The notes under the pieces were generated by a model. The model searched no databases, was not told the origin of the DNA, and saw nothing but the letters and a program-made list of their open reading frames with translations. Positions 44,681-53,333 of a stretch of 64,000 nucleotides of DNA are shown here, in pieces. Position numbers and translations under genes: made by a program. The first letter of the stretch is position 1. Every line of letters starts with the position of its first letter. The stretch is from Terriglobus albidus (GTDB lineage Bacteria > Acidobacteriota > Terriglobia > Terriglobales > Acidobacteriaceae), in NCBI RefSeq assembly GCF_008000815.1, contig NZ_CP042806.1, forward strand, positions 1,736,001 to 1,800,000, written 5' to 3'.

Positions 44681-45133
44681 ATGATTCGCATCGAACCACA
44701 AGAGATGCCTGCTGCCGCGGAGATCAATCGGACCCGCCTGTCGCGTTACCTGCTGCGCGCACGCCGCGCCGTATGCCTGGAAGGCCAGGTGGATGTGCTA
44801 CTTACCGACGATAAGACGGTAAAGCGGCTGAACCGCGACTTCCGCGGTAAGAACAAGGCGACGGATGTGCTGTCATTTCCCGCAGGCGATTTTGCCGAGG
44901 GAATCGTAGGCGACCTGGCTGTCTCGCTCGACACCGCCGCAAAGCAGGCAAAGCGCTTCGGCCTCACCCTGGAGGACGAGATAAAGACGCTCTTGCTACA
45001 CGGTCTGCTGCATTTGGCAGGCTATGACCATGAGACCGACAATGGCGAGATGGCTGCCGAAGAAATACGCCTGCGGGCGAAGTTACGGCTGCCCAGCAGT
45101 CTGATTGCGCGCGTGGAGGGTGTCCGGCGATGA
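44681..45133 (+). CDS. ybeY: Endoribonuclease YbeY (rRNA maturation factor)
   Basis: A 150-residue zinc-dependent RNase for 16S rRNA 3'-end maturation and ribosome quality control. The zinc motif HGxLHLxGYDH is present as HGLLHLAGYDHETD, and NRDFRGKNKATDVLSFP is also typical. No Shine-Dalgarno is seen before ATG 44681, where a terminator-like hairpin occupies the place. Its stop overlaps the next gene's start (ATGA at 45130-45133), so the two are coupled. Confidence 0.95.
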   Translation: MIRIEPQEMPAAAEINRTRLSRYLLRARRAVCLEGQVDVLLTDDKTVKRLNRDFRGKNKATDVLSFPAGDFAEGIVGDLAVSLDTAAKQAKRFGLTLEDEIKTLLLHGLLHLAGYDHETDNGEMAAEEIRLRAKLRLPSSLIARVEGVRR

Positions 45134-46461
45134 GCTATTGGATCCTGGCATCGCTGCTTCTGTTGCTGATCGTACAGACGCTCGCCTCCTACATCGACCG
45201 TGTGTACTCGGAGATGGGAAAGTTCCTCTCGCGCGACTTCCAGGAGAACGTCGATGCCTGGACGCGTGCGGTGGAGCCGAAGATGATCCTCGGCCGGGAC
45301 ACGCTGGCGCTTTCGGCCTCGGTTCTGCGGCAGATCACTTTGACGGGGATCGCTGTACTGTTCGGCGCCAAACTTTATAGCTCGCTGACGTTGCTGCCGA
45401 TCCTGCGGCATGGCCCGCGTCTCCCCGATTTTGCGATGACGGCGGTCGAGCTGGTAAGCATCGTCATCCTCTTCGACCGCCTGATCCCATATCTGCTCTT
45501 TGTCCGGACGAAGGGACTGTGGATCGCACGGCTGCGGCTGCCGCTGGTATTGATCTTTCTGGTTCTGTTGCCCATCACGGGTCTGCTGAGTCTGCTGATC
45601 TCCATTGTTGCGCTGGCGGAGCCAGAGGAGCCGGAGGAGGAAGAGAACTCCTCGGAGGGCGTGGATGCGCTGCTGGATGCCGGCAAGGAAGAGGGCATCC
45701 TGGAGGAGAGTGATCGTGAGCTGGTGCGCAGCGTCGTAGAGTTCGGCGATAAGGTTGCGCGGGCGGTGATGACACCGCGTCCGGAGATGTTCTGCGTTCC
45801 CGGAACCATGACGCTGGACGAGTTCACGAACCTGATGGCGAAAGAGGCGTATTCGCGCGTACCGGTCTATGGCGAATCCATCGACATCATTACCGGCATT
45901 GCGTTTGCGCGCGACCTGCTTGGCGTAGCCGACTCCGAGGCGGCCCGCCAGACAGTTGCGAGTATTCAGAAGCCGGTCGCATTTGTTCCTGAGACCAAGA
46001 AGGTGAATGAGCTGCTGAAGGAGATGCAGCGGGCCAAGCAGCACATGCGCATCGTGGTCGACGAATACGGCGCGGTCGCCGGGCTCATCACGATTGAAGA
46101 TCTTCTGGAGGCGATTGTCGGCGACATCGAGGACGAGCACGATGTCGAAGAAGAGACCAACGAGCCGGTCGGCAATCCTCAAGAGGGATGGTCGGTTCCT
46201 GGACGTTTCGAGGTCTCGCGCCTGCGGGAGCTCTTTGAGAGCCAGAACGATGAGCTGCCGGTCGATCTGGAGCTCCCTTCCGCGGTGGAGGCGACGACGG
46301 TCGGCGGCCTGGTAAGCGAATTAGCCGGTCATATTCCGCACTCGGGAGAGGTGGTGGAGGCCGGGCGCCTGCGCCTGGAGATACTGGCCTCGACCGACCG
46401 GCGGGTGCAGCGTGTGAAGGTCCAGATGGCTGCTTCGCCCGAGACGGCGGATAATCAATAA
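45130..46461 (+). CDS. CBS-pair membrane protein of the hemolysin C/CorC family
   Basis: A 443-residue protein. The N-terminal part (residues about 1-160) has three to four hydrophobic helices with a membrane-protein pattern (ILASLLLLLIVQTLASYIDR; LVLIFLVLLPITGLLSLLIS). An acidic linker PEEPEEEE follows, then two CBS domains (VMTPRPEMFCVPGTMTLDEF...; IQKPVAFVPETKKVNELLKEMQ... and IVVDEYGAVAGLITIEDLLEAIVGDIEDE). It ends with a CorC_HlyC domain (VPGRFEVSRLRELFE). Family members are linked to magnesium or cobalt efflux; they often stand between ybeY and era, as here. Only 2 nt separate it from era. Confidence 0.9.
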   Translation: MSYWILASLLLLLIVQTLASYIDRVYSEMGKFLSRDFQENVDAWTRAVEPKMILGRDTLALSASVLRQITLTGIAVLFGAKLYSSLTLLPILRHGPRLPDFAMTAVELVSIVILFDRLIPYLLFVRTKGLWIARLRLPLVLIFLVLLPITGLLSLLISIVALAEPEEPEEEENSSEGVDALLDAGKEEGILEESDRELVRSVVEFGDKVARAVMTPRPEMFCVPGTMTLDEFTNLMAKEAYSRVPVYGESIDIITGIAFARDLLGVADSEAARQTVASIQKPVAFVPETKKVNELLKEMQRAKQHMRIVVDEYGAVAGLITIEDLLEAIVGDIEDEHDVEEETNEPVGNPQEGWSVPGRFEVSRLRELFESQNDELPVDLELPSAVEATTVGGLVSELAGHIPHSGEVVEAGRLRLEILASTDRRVQRVKVQMAASPETADNQ

Positions 46462-46463
46462 CG

Positions 46464-47474
46464 ATGCCTATTCGTTCCGGATTCGTTTCCATCGTCGGCC
46501 GCCCCAATGCCGGCAAGTCGACGCTGGTGAACGCGCTGCTCGGCCAGAAGCTGGCCATTGTGACGCACAAACCACAGACCACACGCAACCGCATTCAGGC
46601 GGTGCTGGAGGTTCCTCTCAAGAAGAAGACGACACGCCATCCCGGCCACCCGGCGGCGCAGATCATCCTGGTGGATACGCCGGGAATTCACAAGCCCTCT
46701 ACGGAGCTTGACCGTCGCATGATGCAGGAGGTGCATGACGCCCTGGAGAGCCGCGATGCGGTGATCTTCATGGTAGACGTGACCCACCGCCTGCCACAGG
46801 AGGGCGAAACAGTAACCGGCAAGGCGAAGCTGTCGCTGGACGAGCACAACTTCACGCTGGGCCTGGTGAAGAAACTGGACTGCCCGGTGATCCTGGCGCT
46901 GAACAAGATTGATGAGCTGCAGCGTGATCAATTGCTGCCGCAGATCGCCTACTGGCAAAAACAACATGAGTTCGCTGCCGTTATTCCCATCTCGGCAAAG
47001 AAGAAGGACGGCCTGGAGCGGTTGATCGAGGCCATCATCGCCGTATTGCCGTTAGGTGAGCGCTACTTCCCCAAAAACCAGATTACGGACCAGCCCGAAC
47101 GTTTCCTGGTGGCTGAACTGATCCGCGAAAAGGTGCTGCTCTATACCGGCGAAGAAGTGCCCTATGCGGCGGCAGTTGTGGTGGAGCGCTTTGAAGAGCC
47201 GATAAAGAAGGGCGCGGCGACACGTATCGCGGCGGCGATCTACTGCGAACGTGACGGACAGAAGGCCATTCTGATCGGCAAAGGCGGAGCGATGCTGAAA
47301 CAGATCGGAACTGCCGCGCGCAAGGAGATGGAGTATCTGTTGGGCGGCAAGGTCTTTCTGGAGTTGTTTGTGAAGGTGCAGTCGGAGTGGAGGTCGTCGC
47401 GTGGATTTATCGATGATCTCGACTGGCGCAAGCAGCTTGAGGATTTAGCGATCAAACAGTCGAACGAAAAGTAG
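46464..47474 (+). CDS. era: GTPase Era
   Basis: A 336-residue ribosome assembly GTPase. Motifs: G1 GRPNAGKSTLV, G3 DTPGIH, G4 NKID, G5 ISAKKKDGL, then the KH domain (RIAAAIYCERDGQKAILIGKGGAMLKQIGTAARKEMEYLLGGKVFLELFVKV). It binds the 3' end of 16S rRNA, next to the YbeY cleavage site. An insertion relative to E. coli Era (around KKKTTRHPGHPAAQ) adds about ten residues. Start and 2-nt spacing show operon membership. Confidence 0.97.
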   Translation: MPIRSGFVSIVGRPNAGKSTLVNALLGQKLAIVTHKPQTTRNRIQAVLEVPLKKKTTRHPGHPAAQIILVDTPGIHKPSTELDRRMMQEVHDALESRDAVIFMVDVTHRLPQEGETVTGKAKLSLDEHNFTLGLVKKLDCPVILALNKIDELQRDQLLPQIAYWQKQHEFAAVIPISAKKKDGLERLIEAIIAVLPLGERYFPKNQITDQPERFLVAELIREKVLLYTGEEVPYAAAVVVERFEEPIKKGAATRIAAAIYCERDGQKAILIGKGGAMLKQIGTAARKEMEYLLGGKVFLELFVKVQSEWRSSRGFIDDLDWRKQLEDLAIKQSNEK

Positions 47475-47529
47475 GGAAATTCTAAGGACGGGGAGTCAAC
47501 TTCGTTCTAGCTGCGTACTACATTCGTTG

Positions 47530-47580
47530 CCCCATTCTTTCGCGCGAAGCGAAAGGGTGGGGTATCGAGCGAAGCTCGAC
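47530..47580. repeat. Family C repeat without the extra hairpin
   Basis: CCCCATTCTTTCGCGCGAAG then CGAAAGGGTGGGGTATCGAG and CGAAGCTCGA. Read inverted it matches 7254-7341 but lacks the CCCCTGCGA hairpin module. With the copy of family A (47621-47665) it fills the space 47475-47734, which has no gene. Confidence 0.7.
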
Positions 47581-47620
47581 CGCTTTTCTTTGTTATCAGT
47601 CTTGGCTACCAAAAGGCATC

Positions 47621-47665
47621 GGTAGAGAAGCAGATTTCTCCGCTTCGCTACGAAATGACAAACAC
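47621..47665. repeat. Family A REP-like repeat, long form
   Basis: GGTAGAGAAGCAGATTTC, TCCGCTTCGCTACGAAAT and GACAAACA: the clearest example of the long form in inverted orientation. Confidence 0.8.
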
Positions 47666-47734
47666 AAAAAAGACGATTCGAGCTGTGCTCGAACAACCCA
47701 CATAAGCTTCGCGTATGTGGGCACCCGGTTCTCG

Positions 47735-49000
47735 CTATCCGGCGTAAATGGTGTTCTCCAAAAACTCGTTCAGAAACTTGCCCTTCGGGTCATAGTGGTA
47801 GATCAGGTTCTTGAAGCGGGTCAGGTTTGGCAGCCGGCGCTGCAGGACGCGCGGGTCCATGGTGAAGAACTTTCCCCAGTGCGGAATGGCTCCGAAGGGT
47901 GAGAGCACGGCTTCAATCTGTGGAACCAGGCGTGCCACGGCTTCCGGCTCGGCCTTCCAGGTGAAGTGAATGCCGAGCGAGTCGCGGCGATAGTTGGGGC
48001 TCATCCACAGGTCGTCGGCAGCGATCGCGCGCAGCTCGGTGACGTGCAGATGCGGTGTGATCTCGTTCTTCAGTGTCTCGACGGCGAGGATGGCGTCGTA
48101 ACCCATATCAATGGGAACAAAGAGCTCGGTCTGAATCTCTGCGCCGGAGCTGGGGGTGAACTCCATACGGAAGTGCGGCAGACGTTCGTGCCACGGACCG
48201 GGGACACCAAGCTGCTGGGTGCAGTTCACAGGATCGTGTCCAGCGAGTGGATGCAGATTCGTGGTGGCTCGTGTCGCTCCATAAAACTCTGCCGGCGCAG
48301 CAACACCGTCATCTACGCGTTGCTTCAACCACACCTGCGTGGCCCGATGGTCTTGCCAGGTAGTGAAGAGAGAGACGGAGTAGGCTGCGTCCATGATGGT
48401 GCGCAGGTTGTCTTTCAGGTGGTCGAAGGAGAGGTTCTCGTAGACCGTCTGCGCCACCTCGAAGGTCGGTTCAACCTGCAATGTGATTGCAGTGACAATG
48501 CCGAGTGCACCGAGGCAGACAACGGCGCCAGGGAAGGTGTCCGGGTTTGCATCGCGTGTCAGTGTGACCAGGTCACCGTTGGCGTTCAGAATCTCCAGGC
48601 CAACGACTGCGGCAGCCAGATTACGGTTTCGCAATCCCGATCCATGCGTCGCCGTCATCACCCCGCCCACGACCGAGATGTGCGGCAGCGAGGCGAGGTT
48701 ATGAATGGCATAGCCGCGGCTATGCAGCCAGACGGCCAGGTCGCCGTACCGAACACCCGCGCCCAGTGTGACGGTGCGGGCGGTTTCATCGAGCGTGATG
48801 GCGTTCAGATGTTCCAGCGAAATCTGTATGCCGTCGCTGTCGGCAATGCCGTGAAAGCAGTGCCGCGTGCCCAGGGCGCGTAGTTGCTGCGTCTGCCGCA
48901 CCAGTTCCTGTGCCTCCTCTATAGAGGCAGGGATCAGCAGATCGCCGGCGTTATAGGTGTAGTTTCCGGCCCAGTTGGTACGGGGTGCTGCATTCGTCAT
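47735..49000 (-). CDS. FAD-linked alditol (xylitol/sorbitol) oxidase-like protein
   Basis: A 421-residue flavoprotein of the VAO/PCMH family. The FAD-binding part shows RALGTRHCFHGIADSDG, TLGAGVRYGDLAVWLHSRGYAIHNLASLPHISVVGGVMTATHGSGLRN (the HGSG motif) and LGALGIVTAITLQVEP; the C-terminal D-arabinono-lactone oxidase-like domain ends with IPHWGKFFTMDPRVLQRRLPNLTRFKNLIYHYDPKGKFLNEFLEN. This matches alditol oxidases such as AldO, which oxidise xylitol or sorbitol and give peroxide. The His that carries the flavin covalently in AldO is at this THCF-like site in position; here it reads TRHCF. No signal peptide. The gene is alone on the minus strand, beside ntrX-like. Confidence 0.9.
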   Translation of the reverse strand: MTNAAPRTNWAGNYTYNAGDLLIPASIEEAQELVRQTQQLRALGTRHCFHGIADSDGIQISLEHLNAITLDETARTVTLGAGVRYGDLAVWLHSRGYAIHNLASLPHISVVGGVMTATHGSGLRNRNLAAAVVGLEILNANGDLVTLTRDANPDTFPGAVVCLGALGIVTAITLQVEPTFEVAQTVYENLSFDHLKDNLRTIMDAAYSVSLFTTWQDHRATQVWLKQRVDDGVAAPAEFYGATRATTNLHPLAGHDPVNCTQQLGVPGPWHERLPHFRMEFTPSSGAEIQTELFVPIDMGYDAILAVETLKNEITPHLHVTELRAIAADDLWMSPNYRRDSLGIHFTWKAEPEAVARLVPQIEAVLSPFGAIPHWGKFFTMDPRVLQRRLPNLTRFKNLIYHYDPKGKFLNEFLENTIYAG

Positions 49001-49008
49001 GGTCTTGC

Positions 49009-50358
<1,350 letters not shown>

Positions 50359-50368
50359 GGGGGAGGGC

Positions 50369-52633
50369 TCAGTTGCTGGCTGTGAGTTGCTGGTTAGGTT
50401 GTGTGGGCTGGTTGTCTGATTCCGATGCAGACGGCAGCTCGATGATGAAACGTGCGCCGACCGGTGTGGCGTTCTCAGCACGGATGGTGCCGTGGTGCTC
50501 TTGTACGATCTTAGCGGCGATGGCGAGACCGAGTCCGGTGCCACGTTGTTTGGTGGAGAAGTAGGGAAGGAAGAGCCGTTCCCTCATCTCGTCGGTTACG
50601 CCGGTGCCGGTGTCTTCCACGACCAACTCCACCATGCCCGAAGACAGAGGTGATGTAGAGATTCGCAGCTCGCGCAGAAGCTGGTTCTGCATAGCTTCGA
50701 GAGCATTATCGATCAGGTTGGAGAGGGCACGCTTCAAGGCCTCCGGGTCCGCCAGTACGAGAGGCAGAACACGGGAGAGGTTTTGACGGATGCGCACGTT
50801 CTGGGTGCGTCCGGCGAAGAGTGCCAGCGAGTTTTCGACGATGGTGTTCAGGTCCGCGGGGCGCGGGCGCGCCATCGGGAACTCAGCGAGGGAGGAGAAC
50901 TGATCGACGAGCGTACGCAGGCTCTCAACGGCGGAGAGAATAGTGCCAGAGCTGCGGCGAATCACTGCAGGCGATGGTGACTCGAGGTGCGCTTCCTGGA
51001 GCTGGGTTTCAATGCGGCCGGCATGACGCTGGATCTGCTCGGCCGAGAGCGAGATGGGCGTAAGCGGATTTTTGATCTCGTGCGCGACGCGGCGGGCGAC
51101 TTCCTTCCAGGCAGATTGACGCTGGGCGCGCAGCAGTTCGGTGGCATTCTCCAGAACAAGGACGTAGCCGCGATGGTTGCGCTCAGCGGACTCCAGTAGA
51201 GCGACCGTAACAGAGAGGTTCAGCCCCATCATCTCGATCTCAGTCGATGCCGAGCCCATGCGATGCGACCGCCGGAAGAGCCGCTCAAACTCCGGCATAT
51301 GTTCAGCGGGGATGACGGAGGAGAGGGCGAGACCGGTGAAGGCGCGCTGGCCGCCGGGATCAAGCATCTCGCTGAAGGCGCGGTTCGCCAGCACGGCGCG
51401 CTGGTGTATATCGAGCATGACGACGCCGTTGGGAATGGTCTCGAGCATCGTCTCCAGCTCTTTACGGCGGGCTTCCAGAGCGGCATTGGCGAGGGAGAGC
51501 TGCTGGGTTGATTCGGTGATCTGGGTGCGGGAACTCTGCAGGTCGGTCGCCATGTGATTGAACGATCGCACCAGTTCACCCAGCTCTTCGGTGGCGCTGG
51601 CCTCCACGCGGCGGGCGTAGTTGCCTGCGGCAATGTCTTCCATCGCATCGGCCAGGGTTTCTACCGGCCGGGTAACCTGCCGCGAGAGGTGCAGACCGAG
51701 CCAGACCGAGGCGAAGAGCGCCAGGCCGGTGATCATGAGCAGCAGCAGCATGTACTGGTTGCGGATGGAGCGTCGCGTGCGGAAGAGCGTCCAGTAGGTG
51801 TCGGCAGCGGTGCGGATGCGGCTGACGGTGTCAGACATGCCTGCCGGGAGAGGAAGGCCGACGACGACGATGTCCCCATTGGGTTTGACCCATGCCGTAC
51901 CCAGAGCGAAGTCCTGGTTGCCTACGGAATAGAGGGGGTCGTCAGAACGGAGCGCCGTCTGGAGCAGCTCCGCGATCGAGGCCGACGCCGCAGCGCTTCC
52001 TTCCGGAAGAAGCTGTTTGATGACGACATGGCCATTCTGCTCCTGCGGCAGATGGACAGCTGCGACCAGGGTATTGTTGCGGTAGATCGCGGCGAAGCCG
52101 CCCTGCAGGGTGATCTCGTGTTCCTGCAGCTTCCTGAGCAGATCCTTATTGTTGTTGGGGAGGGAGGTGGCAATCGCCTGAGCCTCGGCACGTGCGTTGG
52201 CAGCGGCATAGCGGGAGAGCTCCACGGCGAGCGAGTTGGAGTCATCGCGGAGCTGCGTCACCGGCTGTGAGAACCAGCGCTCGACCGCGCGATTCATCAA
52301 CAGGTAGCTGAAGGCGAACATGAAGGCGATGGGCAGCAGCGACAGGATGACGGCTCCCCAGACCATGCGGGCCCGAAGCCGGGAGCCGAGAAGGCGCGAA
52401 CGGTGCTCCGCATAGAGCTTCAGCAGATTGCGCGTCAACAGGATCAGGACCACCACAAATAGAAGGAAGGCGATGGTCGACAGCGCCGTAAAGAGAAAGA
52501 TCTGCGGCGTGGAAGATGGGTCCAGGAAGTCGAGTTTGAAGGCGTTAAGGGCCGCCAGGGTGAGGAACAGGACCAGCAGGCACACCCCGAGAACGATGGT
52601 GAGGGCCTTACGCGTTGGCGTGGCAGGGCTCAT
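50369..52633 (-). CDS. NtrY-like sensor histidine kinase
   Basis: A 754-residue membrane kinase. There are two to three N-terminal spans (ALTIVLGVCLLVLFLTLAALN; LFTALSTIAFLLFVVVLILL; MVWGAVILSLLPIAFMFAFSYLLM), an extracytoplasmic sensor loop (about 130-295), another span, then HAMP (LSRQVTRPVETLADAMEDIAAGNYARRV) and PAS (about 380-490). The phospho-His is His518 in RRVAHEIKNPLTPI, and the ATPase domain shows N (NLIDNALEAMQNQ), DTGTG and GTGLGLAIAAKIV. It would phosphorylate the adjacent regulator. The order matches NtrY-NtrX. It is divergent from the HTH-TOBE gene by 33 nt. Confidence 0.93.
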   Translation of the reverse strand: MSPATPTRKALTIVLGVCLLVLFLTLAALNAFKLDFLDPSSTPQIFLFTALSTIAFLLFVVVLILLTRNLLKLYAEHRSRLLGSRLRARMVWGAVILSLLPIAFMFAFSYLLMNRAVERWFSQPVTQLRDDSNSLAVELSRYAAANARAEAQAIATSLPNNNKDLLRKLQEHEITLQGGFAAIYRNNTLVAAVHLPQEQNGHVVIKQLLPEGSAAASASIAELLQTALRSDDPLYSVGNQDFALGTAWVKPNGDIVVVGLPLPAGMSDTVSRIRTAADTYWTLFRTRRSIRNQYMLLLLMITGLALFASVWLGLHLSRQVTRPVETLADAMEDIAAGNYARRVEASATEELGELVRSFNHMATDLQSSRTQITESTQQLSLANAALEARRKELETMLETIPNGVVMLDIHQRAVLANRAFSEMLDPGGQRAFTGLALSSVIPAEHMPEFERLFRRSHRMGSASTEIEMMGLNLSVTVALLESAERNHRGYVLVLENATELLRAQRQSAWKEVARRVAHEIKNPLTPISLSAEQIQRHAGRIETQLQEAHLESPSPAVIRRSSGTILSAVESLRTLVDQFSSLAEFPMARPRPADLNTIVENSLALFAGRTQNVRIRQNLSRVLPLVLADPEALKRALSNLIDNALEAMQNQLLRELRISTSPLSSGMVELVVEDTGTGVTDEMRERLFLPYFSTKQRGTGLGLAIAAKIVQEHHGTIRAENATPVGARFIIELPSASESDNQPTQPNQQLTASN

Positions 52634-52666
52634 GCGGTCCGTGAAGATTATGGTACAGAATGCTGT

Positions 52667-53080
52667 ATGGCGACGGTGGCAATGTTCAGTGCACGGGAAG
52701 CGGCTCGGATGCTCGGCATCAGTTATCCGACGATCAAACAGTGGATTCTAAGCGGCAAGTTGAAGACAGTGACGACCCCCGGAGGGCATCACCGTATTCC
52801 GGAGCCGGCACTGAAGCCATACCTTGCTGAGGACCGGAGACGGCCCCAGGAGGAGTCGCGTGAGCGGTATCGGCGGGTCTCCGGACGGAACCAGATTGTT
52901 GGGAAGGTTGTCAGCGTCCGGATCGAGGGTCTGCTGGCGCAGGTGGTTCTGGCGATCGGCGAGCAGCGGATCAACAGCATTATCACCGCCGAGGCGGCAC
53001 GCGAACTCGGCCTGAAGAAGGGACAGACTGCGGCGGCCCTGGTGAAGTCGACCGATGTGATGATTGAGCGGTTGGACTAG
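52667..53080 (+). CDS. Excisionase-like HTH protein fused to a TOBE (Mop-like) domain
   Basis: A 137-residue protein. Residues about 5-50 are a MerR/excisionase-type helix-turn-helix (FSAREAARMLGISYPTIKQWILSGKLKTVTTPGGHHRIPEPAL). Residues about 75-137 form a Mop/TOBE domain (GRNQIVGKVVSVRIEGLLAQVVLAIGEQRINSIITAEAARELGLKKGQTAAALVKSTDVMIERL), which in relatives binds molybdate or tungstate. This layout is known as a molybdate-linked regulator (ModE-like in logic), but no modABC or molybdoenzyme genes are in the window. ATG 52682 is a possible alternative start. Ligand binding is inferred only. Confidence 0.87.
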   Translation: MATVAMFSAREAARMLGISYPTIKQWILSGKLKTVTTPGGHHRIPEPALKPYLAEDRRRPQEESRERYRRVSGRNQIVGKVVSVRIEGLLAQVVLAIGEQRINSIITAEAARELGLKKGQTAAALVKSTDVMIERLD

Positions 53081-53097
53081 GGGCGTGCCGCGTTTCC

Positions 53098-53210
53098 GGT
53101 GGGAGCAGCGGGCTTTTAGCTCGCTGATAAAGGGAATTAAAAGAGAAAGGGCTAAAGCCCATCTCTCTTAGAGTTTGTAAACCGTGGGCTGAAAGCCCAC
53201 GGCTCCCACC
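53098..53210. repeat. Family D multi-hairpin repeat bounded by a 9-bp inverted repeat
   Basis: Outer ends GGTGGGAGC / GCTCCCACC enclose hairpins AGCGGGCTTTTAGCTCGCT, GGGCTAAAGCCC and CCGTGGGCT-ga-AAGCCCACGG. It fills most of 53081-53300, where no gene is seen. Confidence 0.7.
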
Positions 53211-53300
53211 CGATTAAGCTCCGCTCGAATATTTGATGTCGCGCTGAGATGGATGCCAACTCCCCTCCATGCAATCCGCGCCAATCTGCGTGTCGAGTCG

Positions 53301-53326
53301 ATTTATACGATTCAAATCGTATAAAT
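53301..53326. promoter_or_regulatory. 26-bp palindrome just before a TonB receptor gene
   Basis: The arm ATTTATACGATT is followed by CA and its exact complement AATCGTATAAAT: 12-bp arms, two-base centre, ending 7 nt before ATG 53334. It stands out as very AT-rich in GC-rich DNA. A TATAAA box is part of the right arm. It is probably an operator; no cognate regulator is recognised. Confidence 0.75.
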
Positions 53327-53333
53327 TCGTCCT

